Shown here piece by piece: positions 56,833 through 64,000 of a stretch of DNA of 64,000 bases. Both the position numbers and the translations under genes were made by a program. The notes below the pieces were generated by a model. It had not been told where the DNA came from. It searched no databases and saw only the letters and a program-made list of their open reading frames with translations. The stretch comes from Congzhengia sp045635085 (lineage in GTDB: Bacteria > Bacillota > Clostridia > UBA1381 > UBA9506). Location: the NCBI GenBank assembly GCA_045635085.1, contig JAZRBM010000006.1, positions 41,896 through 105,895 on the forward strand, written 5' to 3'. Numbering within the stretch: the stretch's first letter is position 1; the number at the start of each line of letters is the position of its first letter.

Positions 56833-57996
56833 ATGGCTGCAAAAGCTCGCAGAGTAAGCAAAACCGGATATGGTCACACCGAGCGTGCGGTCATTAAAAA
56901 AACCGGTATGGACCTTTATTTCATTTCCGCTGTTTTTACGCTTGTGGTATTGGGACTTTTAATGGTATTTAGCGCAAGTTATCCGTCAGCAAACTACAGA
57001 TACGGAAATGGAATGTATTTTATAACCAGACAGTTTGCATATGCTGTGCTCGGTACGATTGCTATGCTTGTAACATCGAGAATAGATTATAGGATATATA
57101 AAGCAGATAAAGTTCAAAAGCTCATTATGGGCGTGACATTTGCGCTTTTGATAATTGTTTTGTTTACTACACCTCTAAAAGGTGCTAGGCGTTGGCTGGG
57201 GCTTGGGTTTGCGACAATTCAGCCATCGGAAATCGCAAAAATAACGATAATTATATTCTTTGCCAAGGTTATAAGTGAGGCGAAGGAAAAAATAAAAGAC
57301 ATACCTTATTTGTTAAAATACGCACTTATCCTGATATTGATGCTAGGACTTTTGCTCGCAGAACCACACCTTAGTGTATGTATAATAATTTGTTTTGTTG
57401 TTGCTACTATGCTCTTAGTCGGCGGATTTCCTGTAAAAATCTTCCTGACGCTGTTCGCGATAGCTCTGCCGATAGTTATAGCTCTAGCGTTTGGTGCTGA
57501 CTATCGTGCAGACAGAATGAATTCTTATATAGACCCGTTTTCAGATAAGCAGGGCGATGGTTGGCAGATAGTTCAATCCCTTTATGCAATAGGCTCTGGA
57601 GGTTTTTTTGGTCTTGGCTTTGGAAATTCAAGACAAAAGTTTATGTATGTATCAGAACCCCAAAACGACTTTATCTTTGCAATCATTTGCGAAGAACTGG
57701 GCATGATAGGGGCGTTTGTGATAATATTAATCTTCGGACTTTTGATTTGGCGGGGAATTAAGATAGCAGTAAATGCGCCTGATAGCTTTGGTACACTTTT
57801 GGTTGTCGGGATTATGTCTTTAGTTGGTTGGCAGACGTTTTTAAATATCGCCGTTGTGACAAAGTTAATACCCACCACAGGTATCAGTTTGCCATTCTTC
57901 TCTGCAGGCGGCTCGTCGCTTGTATTTTTGATGGCGGCGATGGGAATAGTCCTGAATGTATCAAAGCACAAAAGACACGTAATAAGCATCAAGTAG
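56833..57996 (+). CDS. FtsW/SpoVE-family peptidoglycan glycosyltransferase
   Basis: 387 residues, ten membrane helices; a basic N-terminal extension of about 25 residues. Blocks: VFSASYPSA, GARRWLGLGFATIQPSEIAK, QIVQSLYAIGSGGFFGLGFGNS and PEPQNDFIFA-type SEPQNDFIFAIICEELG, and TGISLPFFSAGGSSL. SEDS proteins polymerise lipid II with a class B PBP. Because of its place between mraY and murG it may serve as FtsW, SpoVE or both. murD, usually found just before it, is absent. Confidence 0.94.
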   Translation: MAAKARRVSKTGYGHTERAVIKKTGMDLYFISAVFTLVVLGLLMVFSASYPSANYRYGNGMYFITRQFAYAVLGTIAMLVTSRIDYRIYKADKVQKLIMGVTFALLIIVLFTTPLKGARRWLGLGFATIQPSEIAKITIIIFFAKVISEAKEKIKDIPYLLKYALILILMLGLLLAEPHLSVCIIICFVVATMLLVGGFPVKIFLTLFAIALPIVIALAFGADYRADRMNSYIDPFSDKQGDGWQIVQSLYAIGSGGFFGLGFGNSRQKFMYVSEPQNDFIFAIICEELGMIGAFVIILIFGLLIWRGIKIAVNAPDSFGTLLVVGIMSLVGWQTFLNIAVVTKLIPTTGISLPFFSAGGSSLVFLMAAMGIVLNVSKHKRHVISIK

Positions 57997-58011
57997 AGGA
58001 GATTGAAGGCT

Positions 58012-59109
58012 TTGAAAATTGTAATTTCAGGCGGTGGCACAGCAGGACATATCAACCCTGCAATTGCTATTGCTAAAAGAATGAAAAAAGAATATGACGC
58101 CGAAATTCTTTTCATCGGAAGAGAAAAAGGGATGGAAAAAGACCTTGTTACAAAAGAGGGCTTTTGTATAAAATTCATTGAGGTTGAAGGACTTATAAGA
58201 AAGCTTACATTAAAAAACGTTAAGGTTTTAATTAAGTATCTTGTGGCCATAAAAAAAGCAAAAAAAATCATTAAGGATTTTGCTCCTGATGTTGTAGTTG
58301 GAACGGGCGGTTATGTTTGTGCTCCGGTAATGACTGCGGCAAACAAACTTAAAATCCCGACTTTGGTTCACGAACAAAATGTGTTCCCTGGAATGACTGT
58401 TAAGATGGCGGCATCATTTGTTGATTGTGTTGCCACAAGCTTTTCTGATATGGAAAAATATGTATCAGAAAAAGTGGCAAAAAAGTGCGTTTTAACCGGA
58501 AATCCCTTAAGAGAAAATCTTTTTGACTTATCGTATAGTGATGCACGAAAAAAGCTTTCTATAGGCGATGAAATATTTATTGTGACTGTGGGTGGCTCGC
58601 TTGGGGCACGTACGATAAACGATGCACTTTGTGATATTGTGAATAACACTTCATCTGAAAATGTAAAAATTCTGGGCGGAACAGGCGAACGCTTCTATGA
58701 TGAAGTGATGGGTAAAATAAACAAAGACAAGCTAAATGAAAATATAGAAATTGTGCCGTATATTTATAATATGAACGAGGTTTTGCCTGCGGCAGATTTA
58801 CTTATCGCGCGTTCAGGTGCAGTAACAGTCAGTGAGCTTTGTGCCATGGGCAAGGCATCGGTGCTGATACCGTCGCCGAATGTAACTCACAATCATCAGG
58901 AATATAATGCAAAATCTGTTGCAGATAAAGGCGCAGCTGTTATGATTTGTGAGCGCGACATAAAGGGCAGTATAATTTCAGATACAGTAAATAAGCTAAT
59001 TGCAAATCGGGAAAAACTTAATGAAATGTCAGAGAGTGCGAAAAAACTCGCTATTGCTGACGGAACAAAGAGAATTTGTGACATAATTGCAAAGCTTGCT
59101 GAAAAGTAA
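58012..59109 (+). CDS. murG: UDP-GlcNAc:lipid I N-acetylglucosaminyltransferase
   Basis: 365 residues. I chose TTG 58012, which starts at KIVISGGGTAGH and is 10 bp after GAGGAG; TTG 58003 is too near that site. GGGTAGHINPAIAIA (lipid I loop), TGGYVCAP, VHEQN, VTGNPLRE-type LTGNPLRE, GGSLGA and the donor motif ARSGAVTVSELCAMGK. It makes lipid II at the inner face of the membrane. Confidence 0.96.
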   Translation: MKIVISGGGTAGHINPAIAIAKRMKKEYDAEILFIGREKGMEKDLVTKEGFCIKFIEVEGLIRKLTLKNVKVLIKYLVAIKKAKKIIKDFAPDVVVGTGGYVCAPVMTAANKLKIPTLVHEQNVFPGMTVKMAASFVDCVATSFSDMEKYVSEKVAKKCVLTGNPLRENLFDLSYSDARKKLSIGDEIFIVTVGGSLGARTINDALCDIVNNTSSENVKILGGTGERFYDEVMGKINKDKLNENIEIVPYIYNMNEVLPAADLLIARSGAVTVSELCAMGKASVLIPSPNVTHNHQEYNAKSVADKGAAVMICERDIKGSIISDTVNKLIANREKLNEMSESAKKLAIADGTKRICDIIAKLAEK

Positions 59110-59171
59110 CTAAAAACACATCTGCGCATACTATGTTAATGAATTTTATTTATTATCAGGAGGTGCGCGTC

Positions 59172-60425
59172 TTGTCAAAAATTGTGATAAATGGCGGAAA
59201 ACGCTTAGATGGCACGGTTAAAGTGCATGGAGCAAAAAATGCAGTTCTTCCTATTTTAGCGGCGACTATTATGGCAGAGGGAATACATACAATTCATAAC
59301 TGTCCGTGCCTTTCGGATGTTTCGGTGACATGCGAAATTTTAAAGGAATTAGGAGCAACTGTTACGCGACATGGCGATACGCTTATTGTTGACACACGTG
59401 GGGAACTGGAAAGCTTTATCCCGGAAAGTCTGATGCGAAAGCTTCGTTCATCGATAATCTTTTTGGGGGCTGTTTTAGCAAGAAAAAAAGAAGCTAAAAT
59501 ATCAGCACCAGGTGGGTGTGAGTTAGGACCAAGGCCTATTGATTTACATATTAAGGCGCTCAAGGAATTAGGTGCCGAAATTAAAGAGGAGCATGGCTAT
59601 TTGATATGCCGTGCAAATAAGCTAAAGGGTAGCGATATACATCTTGATATTCCAAGTGTTGGTGCTACAGAGAATATTATGCTTGCAGCCTGTATGGCAG
59701 AAGGCACAACGGTAATTTCAAATGCTGCCTGTGAGCCGGAAATTGAAGATTTGGCACATTTTTTGAATTCTATGGGAGCTGACATTTCAGGTGCCGGCAC
59801 ATCAACTGTCAAAATAGTGGGAAATTGCAAATTTGAGGCTTCAGAGCACAGTGTTATGCCGGATAGAATTGTAGCGACGACTTATCTGTGTGCAGCGGCG
59901 GCAACCGGTGGAAGTATATGTGTTACAGATGTATGCACAGAGCATTTGTCTGCGATTTTGGCACTTTTATCTGATTGTGGCTGTGAAATAATTAAAGAAA
60001 AAGACAAGGTGACGCTAAAAGCTCCTCGTGTTATAAAAAGTCCCGTAAGCATTAAAACTATGCCCTATCCTGGATTTCCAACCGATGCCCAATCGCTGTT
60101 TTTAGCTATGCTTGCAAAAAGTGATGGCACAACAATTGTGACAGAAACGATATTTGAGAGCAGATTTAAAGTAGCCGGAGAACTATCCAGAATGGGAGCA
60201 AAAATAAGTGTTAATGGTCGTGTTGCAGTAGTCAAAGGAATGGATAGCTTATCGGGTGCGCATGTAACTGCAGAGGATCTGCGTGGCGGTGCGGCTCTTG
60301 TGATTGCGGCGCTTTCGGCTGATGGCAGAACAACTATAAATTCTCCTGAATTTATTTATCGTGGATACGAAAATTTTGAAGAGAGTCTGCGCGCTTTAGG
60401 TGCAGATATTGTATACGAAGGGTGA
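59172..60425 (+). CDS. murA: UDP-N-acetylglucosamine 1-carboxyvinyltransferase
   Basis: 418 residues from TTG 59172, 7 bp after AGGAGGTG; the longer upstream frame has no better site. KIVINGGKRLDGTVKVHGAKNA at the N-terminus (blocks INGG and GAKNA), the active-site loop APGGCELGPRPIDLH with the fosfomycin-target Cys, and FPTDAQ are conserved. It catalyses the first committed step of peptidoglycan synthesis. Located after murG as in many Clostridia. Confidence 0.95.
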   Translation: MSKIVINGGKRLDGTVKVHGAKNAVLPILAATIMAEGIHTIHNCPCLSDVSVTCEILKELGATVTRHGDTLIVDTRGELESFIPESLMRKLRSSIIFLGAVLARKKEAKISAPGGCELGPRPIDLHIKALKELGAEIKEEHGYLICRANKLKGSDIHLDIPSVGATENIMLAACMAEGTTVISNAACEPEIEDLAHFLNSMGADISGAGTSTVKIVGNCKFEASEHSVMPDRIVATTYLCAAAATGGSICVTDVCTEHLSAILALLSDCGCEIIKEKDKVTLKAPRVIKSPVSIKTMPYPGFPTDAQSLFLAMLAKSDGTTIVTETIFESRFKVAGELSRMGAKISVNGRVAVVKGMDSLSGAHVTAEDLRGGAALVIAALSADGRTTINSPEFIYRGYENFEESLRALGADIVYEG

Positions 60426-60432
60426 TGAAAAA

Positions 60433-61305
60433 ATGCCAAAGAAACTGACGAGTGCAGGAAAATACAAAAGAAAAATGCGCACAAGAAGAATTGTAGCAGC
60501 AAGTATTTTAGGGCTTGTTATTGCTTTGTGTGTTTGCTTGTTTACACCGATTTTTGGAGTCAGTGAGATTGTTGTTGAAGGAAACAACAAGCTTTTGAAA
60601 GAGGATATAATAGATCTTAGCGGAATAAAGACAGGGCAGAATATTTTCAGAATAAACACAAAAAAAACATCTGCAAAAATCAAAGAACTGTCTTATGTTG
60701 ACGATGTAAAAATCGTGAGAAAATTTCCCGCAAAGATAAAAATACTACTGGATGAGTCCACAGAGGATATCATTATAGATACACCGACAGAGTTCATCGT
60801 TGCGACTATTGATGGAAAGGTTTTATATAAAACAGACGACGTCACGCAAGTGCCTGTTCCTATTATAAAGGGAATAAAGGTAAAGGGCGCAGAAGTTGCG
60901 AAAAAAATAGAAACAGAAGATGAAGAAAATTCAATACGCGATATTGTTTATGTAAAATGTTTTTTCGGAAGCGACTATTGGTCTGAAATAGATATGATAG
61001 ATGTTTCTGATCAGTCTAACTTTATGATGGTAATGCGTTCGGGATTGCGAGTGACGTATGGGCCTATTGACACGATAGAGACACTTGAACACAAAATTAA
61101 GATGCTCGATGCAATTATCCCACAGGTTAAACTGACAGAAAGAAGCTATCTTGACCTTACGACAGACAAGGGATATTTTGGAACATATACCGAGGATGAA
61201 TACGAGAATATCAAAAAACTCCGTGAAGATGGAGAACTTATCAAAAAACTGACAGAGGAAGAGCCTGTCGAAGAAGAGCAAAAAGAGGAAGAAAACGTCG
61301 AATAA
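60433..61305 (+). CDS. ftsQ: FtsQ/DivIB-family division protein
   Basis: 290 residues from ATG 60433 (GGTGATG ribosome binding site), 7 bp after murA. A Lys/Arg-rich cytoplasmic tail, one membrane helix (IVAASILGLVIALCVCLF), then a POTRA domain starting VSEIVVEGNNKLLKEDI, the FtsQ domain, and an acidic Glu-rich C-terminal tail (EEEPVEEEQKEEENVE). It links early and late divisome proteins. Confidence 0.9.
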   Translation: MPKKLTSAGKYKRKMRTRRIVAASILGLVIALCVCLFTPIFGVSEIVVEGNNKLLKEDIIDLSGIKTGQNIFRINTKKTSAKIKELSYVDDVKIVRKFPAKIKILLDESTEDIIIDTPTEFIVATIDGKVLYKTDDVTQVPVPIIKGIKVKGAEVAKKIETEDEENSIRDIVYVKCFFGSDYWSEIDMIDVSDQSNFMMVMRSGLRVTYGPIDTIETLEHKIKMLDAIIPQVKLTERSYLDLTTDKGYFGTYTEDEYENIKKLREDGELIKKLTEEEPVEEEQKEEENVE

Positions 61306-61368
61306 AAGGGTAAAATAACACAACATATATAAAAGGGAAGAAAAATTAATAATTTTGTAATTTTATAC

Positions 61369-61397
61369 TTGTAATTGTCTATATGTTGTGGTATAAT
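61369..61397 (+). promoter_or_regulatory. Promoter upstream of ftsZ
   Basis: TTGTAA (61369-61374), 17-bp spacer, TATAAT (61392-61397), about 100 bp before the start codon. The 194-bp spacer 61306-61499 has no other gene; ftsA is absent. Confidence 0.7.
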
Positions 61398-61499
61398 AAG
61401 TTATAATTAGAATATATGCGCAATTTTATGTTGTGCAGATAATAAAGAATTTAAAATTAAACAGACGGTTTATTACATACAAAAGAGGAGGAAAAGCAA

Positions 61500-62618
61500 G
61501 TGTTTGATTTTGATAATGGTGGAGCAAGTATCGCTCAGATTAAAGTTATTGGTGTTGGTGGCGGCGGTAACAACGCTGTAAACAGAATGATTGACGCAGG
61601 TCTTTCAGGTGTTGAATTCGTTTCAATCAACACAGACAAGCAGGCACTTTTATCATCACAGGCAAATCAGAAAATTCAAATTGGTGAAAAATTAACAAAA
61701 GGTTTAGGCGCAGGTGCTAACCCTGAGGTTGGCTCTAAGGCTGCTGAAGAAAGCTATGATGAAATAGCCCAGGCAATAAGCGGCAGCGATATGGTTTTCG
61801 TTACAGCTGGTATGGGCGGCGGTACTGGTACAGGTGCTGCACCTGTTGTTGCTCAGATTGCTAAAGATATGGGTGTTTTAACATTAGGTATTGTTACAAA
61901 GCCTTTTATGTTCGAAGGTAAACAGAGAAGCAATCGTGCTGATGAGGGTATCGCAGCATTAAAGGATTGCGTTGATGCTATAGTTACAATTCCTAATGAC
62001 AGACTTATGCAGATTTCAAATCAGCATACAACAGTTATGGATGCATTTAAAATGGCAGATGAAGTTCTGCTTCAGGGTGTTAAGGGTATTTCAGACCTTA
62101 TCACAGGCAATGCATTAATCAATCTTGACTTTGCTGACGTTGTTACAATTATGAAGAACACAGGCGTAGCTCATATGGGTGTTGGCCGTGCAAGCGGTGA
62201 AAAACGTGCAGAAGACGCAGTTAAAATGGCAATTTCTTCTCCGTTGCTTGAAACAACAATTGATGGAGCACGCGGTATCTTAATAAATATTACAGGCGGT
62301 CCTGACCTTAGCTTGTTTGAAGCTAACAGTGCTGCAAGCCTTGTTTCAGATGCTGTTGATCCGAATGCCAATATCATATTTGGTGTTATGATTGATCCTG
62401 ATATGAAGGATGAAGTTTCTATCACAGTTATCGCTACAGGCTTTGAGGGTGTTTATGGTACAGCAGTAAATTCACCTGCTACACTTTTCTCATCAACACC
62501 AGCATACAAAGGTGGAGCAATGACACAAAGACCCACACCTTCTGTAAGCCGTCCTGAACCTAAAGTAGCTGCTCCTTCTGAAGTAGAAATTCCCTGGTTT
62601 TTAAGAGATAAAAAATAA
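61500..62618 (+). CDS. ftsZ: Cell division protein FtsZ
   Basis: 372 residues with a GTG start after AGAGGAGG. IKVIGVGGGGNNAVNRMI, the tubulin signature GGGTGTGAAP, and the T7 loop NLDFADV are conserved; the C-terminal conserved peptide that binds FtsA and SepF is PEVEIPWFLRDKK-like (EIPWFLRDKK). It forms the cytokinetic ring. An IS3 element begins 50 bp beyond the stop; no intact terminator is visible in between. Confidence 0.97.
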   Translation: MFDFDNGGASIAQIKVIGVGGGGNNAVNRMIDAGLSGVEFVSINTDKQALLSSQANQKIQIGEKLTKGLGAGANPEVGSKAAEESYDEIAQAISGSDMVFVTAGMGGGTGTGAAPVVAQIAKDMGVLTLGIVTKPFMFEGKQRSNRADEGIAALKDCVDAIVTIPNDRLMQISNQHTTVMDAFKMADEVLLQGVKGISDLITGNALINLDFADVVTIMKNTGVAHMGVGRASGEKRAEDAVKMAISSPLLETTIDGARGILINITGGPDLSLFEANSAASLVSDAVDPNANIIFGVMIDPDMKDEVSITVIATGFEGVYGTAVNSPATLFSSTPAYKGGAMTQRPTPSVSRPEPKVAAPSEVEIPWFLRDKK

Positions 62619-62667
62619 TATTTAAATAAAACAAAAAAGCCGTTATATCGTGAAGTAGTCAATACTT

Positions 62668-63982
62668 TGTAGACACAAAAAAGAATATTTTAAGCTGCCT
62701 GTTCAAGTCTGTATTGAACAGGCGGTTTTCTTTTTAGTTTTCGCATAGGTTTTATGTAATTAAAATAGTGTATGGTTTCAACAATGACTTTTTGTAAGTC
62801 ATCACACTTCCAATATTGGAAATGTGAACGAAGCACATCTTTGAATCTACCAAAGAAAGATTCAATCACTGCATTGTCTCTTGGTGTTCCTGCTCTTGAC
62901 ATACTTTGAATTACGTTGTATGATTTAAGTAGGTTACAATAACCTGCTGATGAGTACTGAACTCCCTGGTCGCTGTGGAAAAGGATTTGGGATTCGGTGC
63001 TCTTTGCTTTTTCAAGAATTCTTTTTGCAGGTTTCATAACAAGTAAATTATCAAAAGTATCACTTAGTTCATAATCAATTATCTCGTTATTAAATAAATC
63101 TAAATAACAAGCAAGATAATGCCACTTACCCTTGTGTTTTATGTAAGTAACATCTGTTACTATCTTTTGCATTGGCTTATCTGCATTGAATTTTCTGTTT
63201 AATATATTGGCATATCTGTTATGTTCTGAACCTTCGGTTTCAGGACTTTTTTGTTTTCGTACATATCCTGATATTTCAAGCCTTTTCATTGATTTCCAAA
63301 CAGATATGTCTGAAACAAGCCAACCATACATGTTTAGCAAAGTGTCTGCTATTGTTCTGTAACCTTGTGATGGATAATGTGAGTGTATGTCTAAAACATA
63401 GTAATCTAATTCTTGATGTTGCAATTCGTAACGGTTTAGAGTTCCTTTTCTTTTTAACCATTTGTAGTAACCACTGCGAGAAACTTCGTATACATCACAA
63501 AGTTCTTTTACTGAATGGTTAATACTTTCTCTTTCAATACAAGAGTATATTTGTTGAATTACTTTCTTCTGGCATCGCCCCTTTCTAGTTCTATTGATTT
63601 TTTTAAGCGTACAATTTCCCCATCTTTCTTTAACAGCTCACGTTCCAACAATGCAACTTTGTATTCAAGTTGCTCTATTGGGGAAAGTTCTTTTTTGCGA
63701 TGATATTTAGCAAGTGGATTACCGGGTTTACGCTTGTTGATAAGAGCTTCTTCGCCACCTTCTAAATATTGCTTTGTCCATTTATGAATTTGAGAATGAT
63801 ATATTCCTGTTTCTCTTTGCAAAGAATATGTGCTTTTGCCTGATAAATTACGTAAAACCAATCCCAACTTTTCTTCCTTACTGTGATTTGCATTCGTCCC
63901 GCCCTTCGGTCTCCCCATATCTTTCAACTCCTTTTTTTTATTATAGCATAAAAAATGATGGTAGACACTTTTTTGTGTCTAC
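62668..63982 (-). mobile_element. IS3-family insertion sequence
   Basis: The ends share GTAGACACAAAAAAG: 62669-62683 on the plus strand and its complement at 63968-63982. Between them are an orfA/orfB pair on the minus strand. No convincing target duplication is visible. The right end also carries an inner complementary copy of the end, so 63953-63993 forms a long hairpin. Confidence 0.85.
62690..63927 (-). CDS. IS3-family transposase OrfAB, joined by -1 frameshift
   Basis: OrfA (63559-63927, 122 residues) has a helix-turn-helix (SLQRETGIYHSQIHKWTKQYL) and a leucine-zipper-like coiled coil (LEYKVALLERELLKKDGEI). OrfB carries the DDE integrase: DVTYIKHKGKWHYLACYLDL, FHSDQGVQYSS and AGTPRDNAVIESFFGRFK. 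Near the end of OrfA is A AAA AAA (63598-63604); a -1 shift there reads on without a stop (INRTRKGRCQKKVIQQIY...) into OrfB, giving a full OrfAB transposase. OrfB's own apparent start at 63424 lies well inside its frame. Both parts appear intact, so the element may be active. Confidence 0.9.
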
Positions 63983-63993
63983 CATCATTATAT
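63953..63993. terminator. Hairpin at the right IS end
   Basis: AATGATGGTAGACAC pairs with GTGTCTACCATCATT around CTTTTTT-type loop: about 15 bp. It includes the terminal repeat itself and stands upstream of orfA, so it could insulate the transposase from outside transcription. Confidence 0.6.
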
Positions 63994-64000
63994 CACTTCA

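Overview
The window reads as chromosomal DNA from an anaerobic, endospore-forming, low-G+C member of the Clostridia. Evidence: spoIIR, a SipL-like SPOCS/LysM protein, a GerMN lipoprotein and a sporulation-type PBP with PASTA domains; HydG and HydF for [FeFe]-hydrogenase assembly; a MurE with the meso-DAP signature DNPRTEEP; AGGAGG-type ribosome binding sites; and tRNA genes with encoded CCA. The uronate pathway and a cytoplasmic rhamnosidase suggest a pectin or plant-glycan feeder. I cannot name the species.

Layout. 1-5085 (minus): uronate catabolism, uxuA-uxuB-oxidoreductase-eda-kdgK-uxaC. 5421-5799: tRNA-Lys and a tRNA-linked repeat. 5810-8936: AraC regulator divergent from a Gfo/Idh oxidoreductase and a frameshifted DMT transporter. 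8937-9706: repeats and tRNA-Glu. 9865-14515: purine permease, hydG, hydF and a flavin reductase-rubredoxin fusion. 14626-18903: GerMN lipoprotein, Ppx/GppA, hemolysin III, tRNA-Thr with gdhA. 18958-23833: acyltransferase, RpiB-like isomerase, SGNH hydrolase, rhamnosidase. 24045-25509: barstar/barnase pair and two tRNA-Ser genes with another repeat. 25727-34857: secA, prfB (programmed frameshift), a structured leader RNA, flavodoxin-like protein, RNA methyltransferase, PPTase, sipL-like gene, DUF1858 protein. 34867-36621: fumarase pseudogene, DnaA-box-like cluster, YkvI-like transporter. 36723-39316: tRNA-Pro/Thr/Tyr, a small island at the tRNA-Tyr end and an IS200 element. 39330-47640: CapD-like dehydratase, AraC regulator with two paralogous unknown genes, YwaF-like protein, DegV, argB, argC. 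47788-62618: spoIIR and the division and cell-wall cluster from mraZ to ftsZ. 62668-63982: an IS3-family element.

How parts work together. The minus-strand uronate cluster converts glucuronate through fructuronate, mannonate, KDG and KDPG to pyruvate and glyceraldehyde-3-phosphate. The mraZ-ftsZ cluster encodes peptidoglycan precursor synthesis and divisome parts, but lacks murC, murD and ftsA. HydG/HydF and the rubredoxin fusion belong to anaerobic redox metabolism.

The most unusual signal is a recurring arrangement at tRNA 3' ends: tRNA, terminator, insert, second copy of the tRNA 3' end, second terminator. It occurs at tRNA-Lys, tRNA-Glu, tRNA-Ser and tRNA-Tyr. The Lys and Glu inserts are homologous, have the same 206-bp period and have hairpins whose sequences differ while pairing is largely kept. 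The Tyr insert is larger and carries a cargo gene and a serine-recombinase tail.
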